A DNA stretch of 64,000 bases from the NCBI RefSeq assembly GCF_036195325.1, contig NZ_CP108101.1, forward strand, positions 5,890,001-5,954,000, given 5' to 3'. The stretch comes from Streptomyces sp. NBC_00234. Its GTDB lineage: Bacteria > Actinomycetota > Actinomycetes > Streptomycetales > Streptomycetaceae. Position numbers and translations under genes: made by a program. Below, piece after piece: positions 35,801 to 43,827 of this stretch. Position 1 is the first letter of the stretch. Every line of letters starts with the position of its first letter. Below the pieces are notes generated by a model that was not told the origin of the DNA, searched no databases, and saw only the letters and a list, made by a program, of their open reading frames with translations.

Positions 35801-36653
35801 GGCGGCGCTCACCGTCCTCGTACACGATCCGGGGACCAGGGACCGCTATCTGCCGCAGGCCCTCCGGGTGTTCGCCGCCGGTGACCCGCGGCTTCCGGTG
35901 GAGCTGCTCGCCGAGGTGTTCCCGGCCCACCCGGGTCCGGTCCTCGCCGCACTGCGGGCCCGGCTGGCGCGCCCGGACGACGGTGCGGGGGACGTGCTCC
36001 TGGCGCTCGCCGGTCTGGACACCCCTGCCCTGGCGCTGCACGCCGCCGGCCTCGTACGGGACTACATCGACGCCCACCCCGAGGACGGGGAACGTGTCGC
36101 CGCGTACGTCGACGCCCGGCTCGAACACGGCCCTGCCGCCCGCGCGCTGCTGCTGCCCCTGGTCACCGGCTTGCTGCGGGACCGGCCCGCGCCGCCGCCC
36201 GCCCGCGGCGCCCTCGCCCGGGTACTGGCCGCGCCCGGGAGCGCGGCCTCGCGTCCGCTGCGGGCCGAGCTGCTGGAAGCGCTGCTGGAGTTCGAGCAGA
36301 ACACCGGCAGGGACCAGGAGGTGCTCGACGCGCTCCTGCACGCCGCGGCGGCCGGCTCGGGTGCGCGTTCCCCGGTCCGGACGAGGGCACTGGTGCACCG
36401 CACCGGCATGCTCCTGGTGCGGACCCCGGAAGGCGCGGCGCGCTTCGACCGCCGCCTGGTCGAACTCGCCCGCGAGGTACCCGGATTCGCGGGCATGGTC
36501 ATCGGCTGGCTGGCCGACGCGCCCCAGGAATGGGCGGCGGTCGTCGGTCCCAGCGCCCGGCGGACGCTGGAGGCCCTGGATACGTCACAGCCTGCGATGA
36601 CGGTGCCGATGCAGGCCGTGGGGCGTGAGCATGGCAGTCTTAGACCTGCGTAA
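32862..36653 (+). CDS. pseudo-trypsin / STAND-type NTPase / helical-repeat protein
   Basis: 1,263-aa protein, no signal peptide. I choose ATG 32862 because the conserved trypsin-like domain starts at once; ATG 32784 lies in the regulatory gap. Residues ~10-190 resemble trypsin/DegP-type folds (GTGFVADDRGTVLTSHEAVA, His36), but the serine motif GxSGGPV reads AAVGGPV with Val152, so it should be inactive. Residues ~235-480 form a P-loop NTPase: Walker A GAPGTGRTTE (265-274, Lys replaced by Arg), Walker B LLVVLDGPEE (Asp354), and VVACRPEHWE, the order seen in NACHT/STAND ATPases. The rest (~620-1263) is Ala/Leu-rich alpha-helical repeat, like HEAT/TPR sensors. It lies between truB and ribF. Function unknown. 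Confidence 0.85.
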   Translation: MGSGDRPELVRICDRAGRPRGTGFVADDRGTVLTSHEAVATSVPLTLHGRDGRRCAVRPEDVTPLAELGLALVRTDGPDALGAQPLPVTVRDRIGTGTYVRIAAHGWREARVLGSAPATYAHGGLTHRIDGALVLALGTDGRDALRSGGAAVGGPVMDPETGAVLGVLSTARGAGHESAGLAVPLTGRTAGPGSELFQALLRRNATTVPGYGRDLNLAGAHQLTATSVGSLGGPGHRTEPVDRPDVAGAFAAFEAGTGQVLGLVGAPGTGRTTELAALAARRAQGSVPALTLWLRGADLLADDTSVADATARTLQRSGRIIAAAGAGGDMAAATPEGVAALATAAGSPLLVVLDGPEEMPPLLAHRLADWTAGTADWLSAHGVRMVVACRPEHWETAGGLYPPDVLHRPERPAGRLPSAVRLGDLTAGQAALARERYGIPAGAITPGHDRHPLTLRLLAEVREALPPDVAGRPGTEDVFGAHLDLMCVRIAVRIAAGDEQRLRGSAVRRLAAKVAGQVHEAARRCLGPGQGELDRAAFEELFPWRTGWASAVLTEGLLTPAGAGYRFAHEELGDWVQGAHLDLGAALHALVHRWHASRSPDGAGIGAGAASRAGERGDGPPVRGVRGLRAGHGADPVSARRRAVRSGRGIPAPRSAPEPVPGAAPERDEPRTLPVPRHRIGPVIQAMLLLGRRQGASALAHRMADLIEAIDRLSAQPGGAGAPGRPVGASAAGPDGLPESPAGTGDAVWWAAHLLGESLLRVPDARPYLGVLRVLAGRITRQDLAGDGSSPPEAYGEFGPWFWRRLRLPEDERIDLLRRLLPADGAPRADGDERYLDAVARRLTAAPHTVQALLCRWFTDERPLHAEEGLPMRPTVAAAAQALLYARRDLDIDALTEALAATAHPRAEELLRTFVEDEPSALCRAVERWAGDEDRPGRRAAAAAYAPVLLTRAVPDADRALLRGAALHLLARPADSRLHGAALTVLVHDPGTRDRYLPQALRVFAAGDPRLPVELLAEVFPAHPGPVLAALRARLARPDDGAGDVLLALAGLDTPALALHAAGLVRDYIDAHPEDGERVAAYVDARLEHGPAARALLLPLVTGLLRDRPAPPPARGALARVLAAPGSAASRPLRAELLEALLEFEQNTGRDQEVLDALLHAAAAGSGARSPVRTRALVHRTGMLLVRTPEGAARFDRRLVELAREVPGFAGMVIGWLADAPQEWAAVVGPSARRTLEALDTSQPAMTVPMQAVGREHGSLRPA

Positions 36654-36696
36654 TGGACAGAGGCACGTACACAGGTTCGGGCGAGGAGCGGTCACA

Positions 36697-37653
36697 GTGC
36701 AGCGCTGGCGTGGCTTGGAGGACATCCCCCAGGACTGGGGACGCAGCGTCGTCACCATCGGCTCCTACGACGGTGTGCACCGCGGACACCAGCTGATCAT
36801 CGGCCGGGCCGTGGACCGGGCGCGCGAGCTGGGCATCCCGTCCGTGGTCGTCACCTTCGACCCGCACCCCAGCGAGGTCGTCCGTCCCGGCAGCCACCCG
36901 CCCCTGCTCGCCCCGCACCACCGGCGCGCGGAGCTGATGGCGGAACTGGGTGTGGACGCGGTGCTGATCCTGCCGTTCACGACCGAGTTCTCGAAGCTCT
37001 CGCCGGCCGACTTCATCGTGAAGGTGCTGGTCGACAAGCTGCACGCGCAGGCCGTCATCGAAGGGCCGAACTTCCGGTTCGGCCACCGGGCGGCCGGGAA
37101 CGTGACGCTGCTCACCGAGCTCGGCGGGACGTACGACTACACCGTCGAGGTCATCGACCTCTATGTGAGCGGCGAGGCGGGCGGCGGTCAGCCCTTCTCC
37201 TCGACCCTCACCCGCCGGCTGATCGCCGAGGGCGACGTGACGGGCGCGGCGGAGATCCTCGGCCGGCCGCACCGCGTCGAGGGCATCGTGGTCCGTGGCG
37301 CGCAGCGCGGCCGTGAGCTGGGCTTCCCGACGGCGAACGTCGAGACCCTGCCGCACACCGCGATCCCCGCCGACGGCGTGTACGCGGGCTGGCTGACCGT
37401 GGACGGCGAGGCGATGCCCGCCGCGATCTCGGTCGGCACGAACCCCCAGTTCGACGGGACCGAGCGCACCGTGGAGGCGTACGCGATCGACCGCGTGGGC
37501 CTCGACCTCTACGGGCTGCACGTGGCCGTGGACTTCCTCGCCTACGTACGCGGGATGATGAAGTTCGACTCGATCGACGAGCTGCTCGTGGCGATGGCCG
37601 CCGACGTGAAGCGCTCCAGCGAGCTGATCGCCGCCCACGACAACCGGGGCTGA
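36697..37653 (+). CDS. ribF: bifunctional riboflavin kinase/FAD synthetase
   Basis: 318-aa enzyme making FMN and then FAD from riboflavin. GTG 36697 has GAGGAG at 36683-36688 and gives the usual Streptomyces N-terminus (VQRWRGLEDIPQDWGRSVVT); a start at 36625 would overlap the upstream gene. The adenylyltransferase domain carries TIGSYDGVHRGHQLIIGRAV and FDPHPSEVVRPGSHPPLLAP; the C-terminal flavokinase domain has GRELGFPTANVETLPHTAIP. Closed by a 50-bp palindromic terminator. Confidence 0.96.
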   Translation: MQRWRGLEDIPQDWGRSVVTIGSYDGVHRGHQLIIGRAVDRARELGIPSVVVTFDPHPSEVVRPGSHPPLLAPHHRRAELMAELGVDAVLILPFTTEFSKLSPADFIVKVLVDKLHAQAVIEGPNFRFGHRAAGNVTLLTELGGTYDYTVEVIDLYVSGEAGGGQPFSSTLTRRLIAEGDVTGAAEILGRPHRVEGIVVRGAQRGRELGFPTANVETLPHTAIPADGVYAGWLTVDGEAMPAAISVGTNPQFDGTERTVEAYAIDRVGLDLYGLHVAVDFLAYVRGMMKFDSIDELLVAMAADVKRSSELIAAHDNRG

Positions 37654-37670
37654 GCGACAGCGACCGACGT

Positions 37671-37720
37671 ACGACGGCGCACGGCCCCGGACCGATCGGT
37701 CCGGGGCCGTGCGCCGTCGT
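37671..37720. terminator. perfect 50-bp palindrome, bidirectional terminator
   Basis: Positions 37671-37695 (starting ACGACGGCGCACGGCCCC) are exactly repeated in reverse complement at 37696-37720, with no spacer. It lies between the convergent ends of ribF and the ABC-transporter operon and can terminate both. Confidence 0.92.
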
Positions 37721-37734
37721 CGTGTCGCGGGGTA

Positions 37735-38712
37735 CTACACCGTCGCCGCCCAGTGGCACGCGACCTGGGTCGCCCCGCCGCCCGCGAGGACCGGCAGATC
37801 CTCCGTGCGGCAGGCGTCGGCCACACCCGCACGCTCCGCCTCGCCCGTGGCGAGGATCTGGCAGCGCGCGTGGAACCGGCATCCGGACGGCACCTTCGAC
37901 GGGTCCGGCGGTTCCCCGGTCAGGATCACCGGTTCGCCCTCCGCCTCCGGCAGTACGGACAGCAGGGCCTGGGTGTACGGGTGCCGGGGCGCCGTCAGGA
38001 TCTGCTCCACGTCACCCGTCTCCACGATCCGGCCGAGGTACATCACGGCCACCCGGTCCGCGATGTTCCACGCCAGACCCAGGTCGTGCGTGACCACCAG
38101 CGCCGACAGCCCCAGATCGTCGCGCAGCCGCAGCAGCAGCGCCAGGATCTCGCCGCGCACCGACGCGTCCAGCGAGGCCACCGGCTCGTCGGCCACGATG
38201 AGTTCCGGCTCCAGCACCAGCGCGCCGGCGATCACGACCCGCTGGCGCTGACCACCCGACAGTTCGTGCGGATACCGCAGGAAGAACCGCTCCGGGGGCC
38301 GCAGCCCCGCGCGCGACAACGCCTGGGCCACCGCCGTTTGTTCGTCCCCCGCGTACCCGTGGATGCGCAGGCCCTCCGCCACCGCGTCGTACACCGTGTG
38401 CCGGGGATTGAGCGAGCCACTGGGGTCCTGGAGCACCAGCTGGACCCGCTTGCGGTACGCCTTCAGGGCGCGGCCCGAGTAGTCCAGCGGCTCGCCGCCG
38501 AAGGTGACCCGCCCGGCGGACGGCGGGACCAGGCCCAGCAGCGAGCGGGCCAGCGTGGTCTTGCCGCAGCCCGACTCGCCGACCAGCGCGACGATCTCGC
38601 CCGGCCGGATGTCGAGGTCGACCCCGTCGACGGCGCGGGCCGGGTCGGCGCCGCGCCTGCCGGGGAAGGTGACCCTGAGTGCCTCCGCGCTGAGCAGGGG
38701 AGTGGTGGTCAT
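37735..38712 (-). CDS. peptide/nickel ABC transporter ATP-binding protein (OppF-like)
   Basis: 325-aa ATPase of a dipeptide/oligopeptide importer, last gene of a five-gene minus-strand operon. ATG 38712 follows AAGGAG and overlaps the stop of the preceding ATPase gene (ATGA). Walker A GESGCGKTTLARSLLG, Q-loop VLQDPSGSLNPRH, signature ELSGGQRQRVVIAGAL, Walker B ELIVADEPVASLD and H-loop VVTHDLG are all intact. The C-terminal oligopeptide-transporter domain has a Cys cluster (SGCRFHARCQI). Ends at the shared terminator with ribF. Confidence 0.93.
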   Translation of the reverse strand: MTTTPLLSAEALRVTFPGRRGADPARAVDGVDLDIRPGEIVALVGESGCGKTTLARSLLGLVPPSAGRVTFGGEPLDYSGRALKAYRKRVQLVLQDPSGSLNPRHTVYDAVAEGLRIHGYAGDEQTAVAQALSRAGLRPPERFFLRYPHELSGGQRQRVVIAGALVLEPELIVADEPVASLDASVRGEILALLLRLRDDLGLSALVVTHDLGLAWNIADRVAVMYLGRIVETGDVEQILTAPRHPYTQALLSVLPEAEGEPVILTGEPPDPSKVPSGCRFHARCQILATGEAERAGVADACRTEDLPVLAGGGATQVACHWAATV

Positions 38713-39746
38713 GTCGTGCTCCTTGCTTCCTCGGCGGCCGGCTCGTCGCTCGGCCCCGGGCCGGGCCCGACGAGCACACAGGCCGCCCGGCGCCCCTCTC
38801 CGGCGCTCCGCAACTCCTGGTCCTCGGTGGCGCAGGTGCCCAGCGCGACCGGGCAGCGCGGATGGAACGTACAGCCGGACGGCAGCGCCGACGGGTCCGG
38901 CGGGTCGCCCGGCAGACCGCGCGGGGCGTGCCGGGACGAGAGGTCGCCGATCCTGGGGAAGGCGGCGGACAGCGCGTTCCCGTACGGGTGCGAGGCGTTC
39001 TCGTACACCTGCTTGGCCGGACCCTCCTCGACGACCCGGCCCGCGTACATCACGGCGAGCCGGTCGCAGGTGTCGGACAGCACCGCCAGGTCGTGGCTGA
39101 TCATGATGAGGCCGAGGTCCTGGTCGGCCACGAGCTGCTCGATCAGCCGCAGGATCTGCGCCTGGATCATTACGTCGAGCGCGGTCGTCGGTTCGTCGGC
39201 GATGACGAGACGCGGATCGCAGGCCAGCGCCATCGCGATCATCACACGCTGGCGCTGACCGCCGGAGAGCTCGTGCGGATACGCGTCGGCGCGCGCCGCC
39301 GGGAGCCCGACCTGTTCCAGCAGTTCGCCCGCCCGCTTCCGCGCGGCGGCGGGCGTGGCCTTCTTGTGGAGGAGGATCGGTTCGGCGATCTGGTCCCCGA
39401 TGCGGTGCACGGCGTTGAGCGAGTGCATCGCGCCCTGGAAGACGATCGACGAGCCCGCCCAGCGCACCGCCCGCAGACGGCCCCACTTCATGGTGAGGAT
39501 GTCCTCGCCGTCGAGCAGGATCTCGCCCGACAGCGTCGCGGACGCGGGCAGCAGCCGGAGCAGGGCGAGCGCCAGCGTCGACTTCCCGCAGCCGGACTCC
39601 CCGGCGATGCCGAGCTTCTGGCCCGCCTCGACCCGCAGATCTACGCCGCGCACGGCGGGGACGCCCGAGGCCCCCGAACCATAGGTGACGTGGAGATTTC
39701 TGACGTCGAGCAGCGGCTGCCCGGTCGTCGGCCCGGATGTGGTCAA
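38709..39746 (-). CDS. peptide/nickel ABC transporter ATP-binding protein (OppD-like)
   Basis: 345-aa ATPase subunit. The start is TTG 39746, whose bases overlap the stop codon of the upstream permease gene (TTGA), giving MTTSGPTTGQPLLDVRNLHV; longer frames run into the permease gene. Intact motifs: Walker A GESGCGKSTLALALLR, signature ELSGGQRQRVMIAMAL, Walker B RLVIADEPTTALD, H-loop MISHDLAVL. The C-terminal domain again has paired Cys (SGCTFHPRCPV), a feature of peptide-transporter ATPases. Probably pairs with the OppF-like subunit as a heterodimer. Confidence 0.9.
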   Translation of the reverse strand: MTTSGPTTGQPLLDVRNLHVTYGSGASGVPAVRGVDLRVEAGQKLGIAGESGCGKSTLALALLRLLPASATLSGEILLDGEDILTMKWGRLRAVRWAGSSIVFQGAMHSLNAVHRIGDQIAEPILLHKKATPAAARKRAGELLEQVGLPAARADAYPHELSGGQRQRVMIAMALACDPRLVIADEPTTALDVMIQAQILRLIEQLVADQDLGLIMISHDLAVLSDTCDRLAVMYAGRVVEEGPAKQVYENASHPYGNALSAAFPRIGDLSSRHAPRGLPGDPPDPSALPSGCTFHPRCPVALGTCATEDQELRSAGEGRRAACVLVGPGPGPSDEPAAEEARSTT

Positions 39747-40663
39747 CGGGTCACCCCCAGCTTGGGGTTGAGCACGGACTCGATCGTCCGGCCGCACAGC
39801 GTGAACGCGAGCGCGACGACGGCGATGGCGAGTCCGGGCGGGGCGAGGTACCACCAGTTACCGGAGCTGACCGCACCGGCTTCGCGGGCGTCCTGGAGCA
39901 GTCCGCCCCAGGAGACGATCGTCGGATCGCCGAGCCCGAGGAAGGCCAGGGTCGCCTCGGTGAGAATGGCGGTGGAGATCACCAGCGTGGTCTGCGAGAG
40001 CACCAGCGGCATCACGTTGGGCAGGACGTGGCGGGACATGATGTGGCCGTGTCCGCCGCCGAGCGCCTTGGACCGCTCGATGTACGGGCGTGACTCGACG
40101 GACAGCGTCTGTGCCCGGACCAGTCGTGCCGTCGTCGGCCAGGTCGTCACCCCGATCGCGAGGATCGTCGTCCAGACGGACCGGGAGAGCACGGTGGCCA
40201 GCGCGATGGCGAGCACCAGGGTCGGCATGACCAGGAACCAGTCCGTGATCCGCATGATCACGGTCCCGTACCAGCCCTTGAAGTGTCCCGCGGTGATACC
40301 GACCAGCGTGCCGATCGACACCGAGAGGAAGGCCGCGAGCAGGCCGACGGTCAGCGAGACCCGCGTACCCCACAGCAGCAGGGCCAGCAGGCTGCGTCCG
40401 AACTGGTCGGTTCCGAGGGGGAATTCGGCGCTGGGCGACTCCAGCGGGCCACCCGTGGCCTCGGTGACGCTCTGGGACTCCTCGCCCACCAGTAGGGGAG
40501 CGGCCAACGCGAGCAGTGCGATCACCCCGAGGACGACGAGTCCGGCGACGCCCGCCCGGTGGGTGCGGTACTGGTTCCAGAAGCGGGTCACGGCGCGGCG
40601 TCGGCGGGCCCAGGTGAGGGAGCGCACGCTGCTTGCCTTCACGGCATCGGTCGAGGCAGTCAT
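39743..40663 (-). CDS. ABC transporter permease (DppC-like)
   Basis: 306-aa inner-membrane permease with an N-terminal OppC-N region (VTRFWNQYRTHRAGVAGLVV) and about six transmembrane helices. The EAA loop contacting the ATPases is ERSKALGGGHGHIMSRHVLP. ATG 40663 overlaps the stop of the DppB-like gene by 4 bp (ATGA), so subunit synthesis is coupled. Forms the membrane channel with the DppB-like protein. Confidence 0.93.
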   Translation of the reverse strand: MTASTDAVKASSVRSLTWARRRRAVTRFWNQYRTHRAGVAGLVVLGVIALLALAAPLLVGEESQSVTEATGGPLESPSAEFPLGTDQFGRSLLALLLWGTRVSLTVGLLAAFLSVSIGTLVGITAGHFKGWYGTVIMRITDWFLVMPTLVLAIALATVLSRSVWTTILAIGVTTWPTTARLVRAQTLSVESRPYIERSKALGGGHGHIMSRHVLPNVMPLVLSQTTLVISTAILTEATLAFLGLGDPTIVSWGGLLQDAREAGAVSSGNWWYLAPPGLAIAVVALAFTLCGRTIESVLNPKLGVTR

Positions 40664-41751
40664 CGGCCCACCCGGGGATCGAGCAGCGGATAGATCACAT
40701 CGGCGAGCGTGTTCATGAGGATCACCGCGGCGGCGAAGACGAAGAACAGGGCCTGCACCAAGGGCAGGTCGGGCACGCTCAGCGCCTGGTAGAAGAGCCC
40801 GCCGAGGCCGGGCCAGGAGAAGACGGTCTCCACGAGGATGGCACCCGCCACCGTGTTGCCCAGGTTCACGAAGAGCAGGGTCACGGTCGGCAGCATCGCG
40901 TTCGGCACGGCGTGGCGGCGTCGTACGAGATCGTCGCGCAGCCCCTTCGCGCGTGCCGTCGTCAGATAGTCGCTGCCCATCTCGTCGAGCAGCGAGGAGC
41001 GCATCACCAGGAGGGTGCGGGCGTACTCGACGGCGACGAGGGTGACGACCGGCAGCACCAGGTGGTGGGCGACGTCGAGGGCGTAACCGAAGCCGCTCTC
41101 GTTGCCGGACTCCATGCCGCCGGTCGGGAAGATCCCGGGGATCGGGCCGATGCCCACCGACAGCGTGATGATCAGCAGCAGGCCGAGCCAGAAGGACGGC
41201 ACCGAGTACAGCGTCAGCGCGAAGGCGGTGTTGAAGCGGTCGCCGGCCGAGCCGTTGCGCCAGGCGGATCTGGCACCCAGCCAGATGCCGATCACGGTGT
41301 AGATCACGAAGGCGGTGCCGGTGAGCAGCAGCGTCGCGGGAAGCGCCTCGGAGATCTTGTCCATGACGGGGGCGCGGAACTGGTACGAGGTACCGAAGTC
41401 GCCGGTGAGGGCCTTGCCGCAGTAGTCGGTGAACTGCCGCCAGACGGGCAGGTCCAGGCCGAACTCGCGCCGCATCGCGGCGATCTGTTCCGTGGACACC
41501 TGACGCCCGCCGGTCATCTGCTTCACCGGGTCGCCGGGAATCATCCGGAAGAGGAAGAAGCTGGTGACGAGCACGGCGAGCAGCGAGATGGCCGCACCGG
41601 CCAGCTTGCCCGCCACATAGCGGAAATAGGCGGTCGTGCTACGGGATCGCGGACCGCGGGCCGACGGCCCGGCCGGAGCCGGACCGTCGGTCTGCGCACT
41701 GTCCACGCCCGGCGCGCTCTTCAGCGGCGCGGGTGTGCTGTCTGTGCTCAT
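40660..41751 (-). CDS. ABC transporter permease (DppB-like)
   Basis: 363-aa permease, about 40 residues longer than usual at the N-terminus (Pro/Ala/Ser-rich, SAPGVDSAQTDGPAPAGPSA). Then the family start YFRYVAGKLAGAAISLLAVL, the periplasmic loop with REFGLDLPVWRQFTDYCGKA, and the EAA loop TTARAKGLRDDLVRRRHAVP. ATG 41751 lies 3 bp after the stop of the substrate-binding protein gene. Partner of the DppC-like permease. Confidence 0.92.
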   Translation of the reverse strand: MSTDSTPAPLKSAPGVDSAQTDGPAPAGPSARGPRSRSTTAYFRYVAGKLAGAAISLLAVLVTSFFLFRMIPGDPVKQMTGGRQVSTEQIAAMRREFGLDLPVWRQFTDYCGKALTGDFGTSYQFRAPVMDKISEALPATLLLTGTAFVIYTVIGIWLGARSAWRNGSAGDRFNTAFALTLYSVPSFWLGLLLIITLSVGIGPIPGIFPTGGMESGNESGFGYALDVAHHLVLPVVTLVAVEYARTLLVMRSSLLDEMGSDYLTTARAKGLRDDLVRRRHAVPNAMLPTVTLLFVNLGNTVAGAILVETVFSWPGLGGLFYQALSVPDLPLVQALFFVFAAAVILMNTLADVIYPLLDPRVGR

Positions 41752-41754
41752 GGA

Positions 41755-43629
41755 CTATTCACGGTCTTCCGCGGTGGAACGACGACGCATGGCGAACAGC
41801 AGCCCGCCACCGGCGAGGACGACGACGGCGACACCGATCCCGATCAGGACACCGGTGGAGCTGCCACCGTCGTCGGAGGAACCGCTCGAAGCCGCAGCGG
41901 CCGGAACCGCCGACCACCAGCTCCAGTACCCGTCCTGACCGTAGATGTTGCCCCCGGCGGAGGGCATCGTCGTGATCGACTTGATCTGGTCGGTACGGTA
42001 CGCCTCGACGGCGTTCGGATAGGCCATGACATTCATGTACCCGGTGTCGTACAGCCGCGATTCCATCTGCTTCACGAGATCGGCCCGCTTGGCCGGGTCG
42101 TACTCGGCCAGCTGCTGCTTGTAGAGCTCGTCGTACTGCTTGTCGCAGATGAAGTTGTCCGTCGCCGCCGACTCCTTCGGCTTGGCCGGCAGGGCGTCGC
42201 AGGTGTGGATCGACATGACGAAGTCCGGGTCCGGGTTGACGGACCAGCCGTCGAAGGCGAGGTCGTACTCACCGGCGTACCAGGGGTCGGACACGTTGTC
42301 GATGCAGTTGACCTTCAGGCCGATGCCCAGGTCGCCCCACCACTCCTGGAGGTACTTGCCGATCGCCTTGTCGTTCGGGTCCGTGGCGTGGCACAGGATG
42401 CGGAAGTCGAGCGGCTTGCCGTCCTTGCCGGCCCGCTTGCCGTCGCCGTTCTTCTTGTAGCCGGCCTCGTCCAGCAGGGCCCCGGCCTTCGCCGGGTCGT
42501 AGCTGAGCTTCTGGTCGGCCGAGGGCTGCCAGAAGTACTCGGAGTAGCGCGGCGGGATGTAGCCCTCGCCCTCCACCGCGTGGCCCTGGAAGACCTTGTC
42601 GATGATGGTCTTGCGGTCGACGGCCATGAAGAGCGCCTGACGGACCTTCTGGTCGAGCAGCGCCGGATGCCCGTCGCCGAACTTCTTGCCGTCCTTCGTC
42701 TGCGCGCCCGGGTTGGTCGCCAGCGCGTAGAAGCGCCGGCCGGGCGCGTCGTTGACCTTGATGTTCTCGGCGGTCTTCAGCGAGGCGGACTGAGCGGGCG
42801 TCAGGCTGGGGCTGCCCGCGACGAAGGAGACCTCACCCTTGCGCAGGGCGGCGACGGCGGCGTCCTGGTCCTTGTAGTAGCGGAAGACGACCTCGTCGAA
42901 CTTGGGCGAGCCGCGCCAGAAGTCCTTGTTGGCCTTGAGCTTCACATAGCTGTCGACCTTGTAGTCCGTCAGGATGAACGGACCGTTCCCCACGATCGGG
43001 AACTTCGTGTCGTTGTTGAACTTGGAGAAGTCACCGACCTTCTCCCACACGTGCTTCGGCACGATCGGCACGTCCAGCGCGGCCATCGTGGCCTGCGGCT
43101 GCTTCAGCTTGATGACGAGCTGCTCCGGGGTGGGGGCCGTCACCTTCTCGAAGTTGGCGACGAAGCTGCCGTTCGAGGTGGCCGCGCCCTCGTCGGTCAT
43201 CATCTTGTTGAAGGTCCACGCGGCGTCCTCGGCGGTGGCCTTCTGCCCGTCCGACCACTTCGAGTCGGACCGGATGGTGTACGTCCAGGTCAGCTTGTCC
43301 GCCGACGGCTCCCACTTCGTGGCGAGCGCGGGGATCGTGTGGTTGTCCTTGGCGTCGTAGTTGGTCAGGTAGTCGTACATGAGCCGGTGGATGCTCGTGC
43401 TGAGCAGACGTTGCGCGAGGAACGGGCTCAGGGAGTCGACACTCTGGGCGACCGCGACCGTCAGGGTCGTCTTGCCGCCGTCGGCCTGCGCCTCCTGCGG
43501 CGTGGGCGCGAGTGGGTTTCCCGGTACGACCGAACCGGCTGCGAGCGCCAGTGCGGCGGCGCCGGAGGCCAGGAGGAGACGCACGCTGCGGTGTGGGCGG
43601 GGGGATCGGGGTGGAACTCTTGTGACCAT
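41755..43629 (-). CDS. ABC transporter substrate-binding protein, C-terminally anchored
   Basis: 624-aa extracytoplasmic binding protein of the SBP-5 (peptide/nickel) family, first gene of the operon. ATG 43629 is preferred (GAGGT upstream). The N-terminus has a Sec-type hydrophobic segment (RSVRLLLASGAAALALAAGS) with no lipobox Cys. The mature part contains the family features LTVAVAQSVDSLSPFLAQRL, EDAAWTFNKMM and the segment NDKAIGKYLQEWWGDLGIG. Unusually the C-terminus has a transmembrane helix and basic stop-transfer (GVLIGIGVAVVVLAGGGLLF then MRRRSTAEDRE), so the protein would be tethered at its C-terminus. Ligand unknown: a peptide or similar. Confidence 0.92.
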   Translation of the reverse strand: MVTRVPPRSPRPHRSVRLLLASGAAALALAAGSVVPGNPLAPTPQEAQADGGKTTLTVAVAQSVDSLSPFLAQRLLSTSIHRLMYDYLTNYDAKDNHTIPALATKWEPSADKLTWTYTIRSDSKWSDGQKATAEDAAWTFNKMMTDEGAATSNGSFVANFEKVTAPTPEQLVIKLKQPQATMAALDVPIVPKHVWEKVGDFSKFNNDTKFPIVGNGPFILTDYKVDSYVKLKANKDFWRGSPKFDEVVFRYYKDQDAAVAALRKGEVSFVAGSPSLTPAQSASLKTAENIKVNDAPGRRFYALATNPGAQTKDGKKFGDGHPALLDQKVRQALFMAVDRKTIIDKVFQGHAVEGEGYIPPRYSEYFWQPSADQKLSYDPAKAGALLDEAGYKKNGDGKRAGKDGKPLDFRILCHATDPNDKAIGKYLQEWWGDLGIGLKVNCIDNVSDPWYAGEYDLAFDGWSVNPDPDFVMSIHTCDALPAKPKESAATDNFICDKQYDELYKQQLAEYDPAKRADLVKQMESRLYDTGYMNVMAYPNAVEAYRTDQIKSITTMPSAGGNIYGQDGYWSWWSAVPAAAASSGSSDDGGSSTGVLIGIGVAVVVLAGGGLLFAMRRRSTAEDRE

Positions 43630-43703
43630 GGGACGTTGACCTCGCGTCATGACTCGCATGGAGAAGGCGGGCAGATCTCTGGTTCGCCAGCTGGTGAAGC
43701 GAA

Positions 43704-43733
43704 GGTTTATCAGCGGGGGTCGAGCCGCGTCAA
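43704..43733 (-). promoter_or_regulatory. candidate promoter of the ABC-transporter operon
   Basis: On the minus strand TTGACG (43728-43733) is followed after 18 nt by TAAACC (43704-43709), about 75 bp upstream of the binding-protein start. A second TTGAC occurs just upstream. Sequence match only. Confidence 0.45.
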
Positions 43734-43772
43734 CGGTGGGTCAAACGGCGTGTGGGCTGCGGGAATGCAAGA

Positions 43773-43806
43773 AGGGCCCGCATCGTGGAAACGATGCGAG
43801 CCCTCA
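43773..43806 (-). terminator. terminator of the ESX ATPase gene
   Basis: Read on the minus strand, GGGCTCGCATCGT pairs (one mismatch) with ACGATGCGGGCCC around a GTTT-containing loop, followed by TTCTTGCATT. It lies 22 bp beyond the stop at 43828 and is the most U-rich terminator in the window. Confidence 0.8.
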
Positions 43807-43827
43807 TTGGTTTAGACCTCTACTGCC

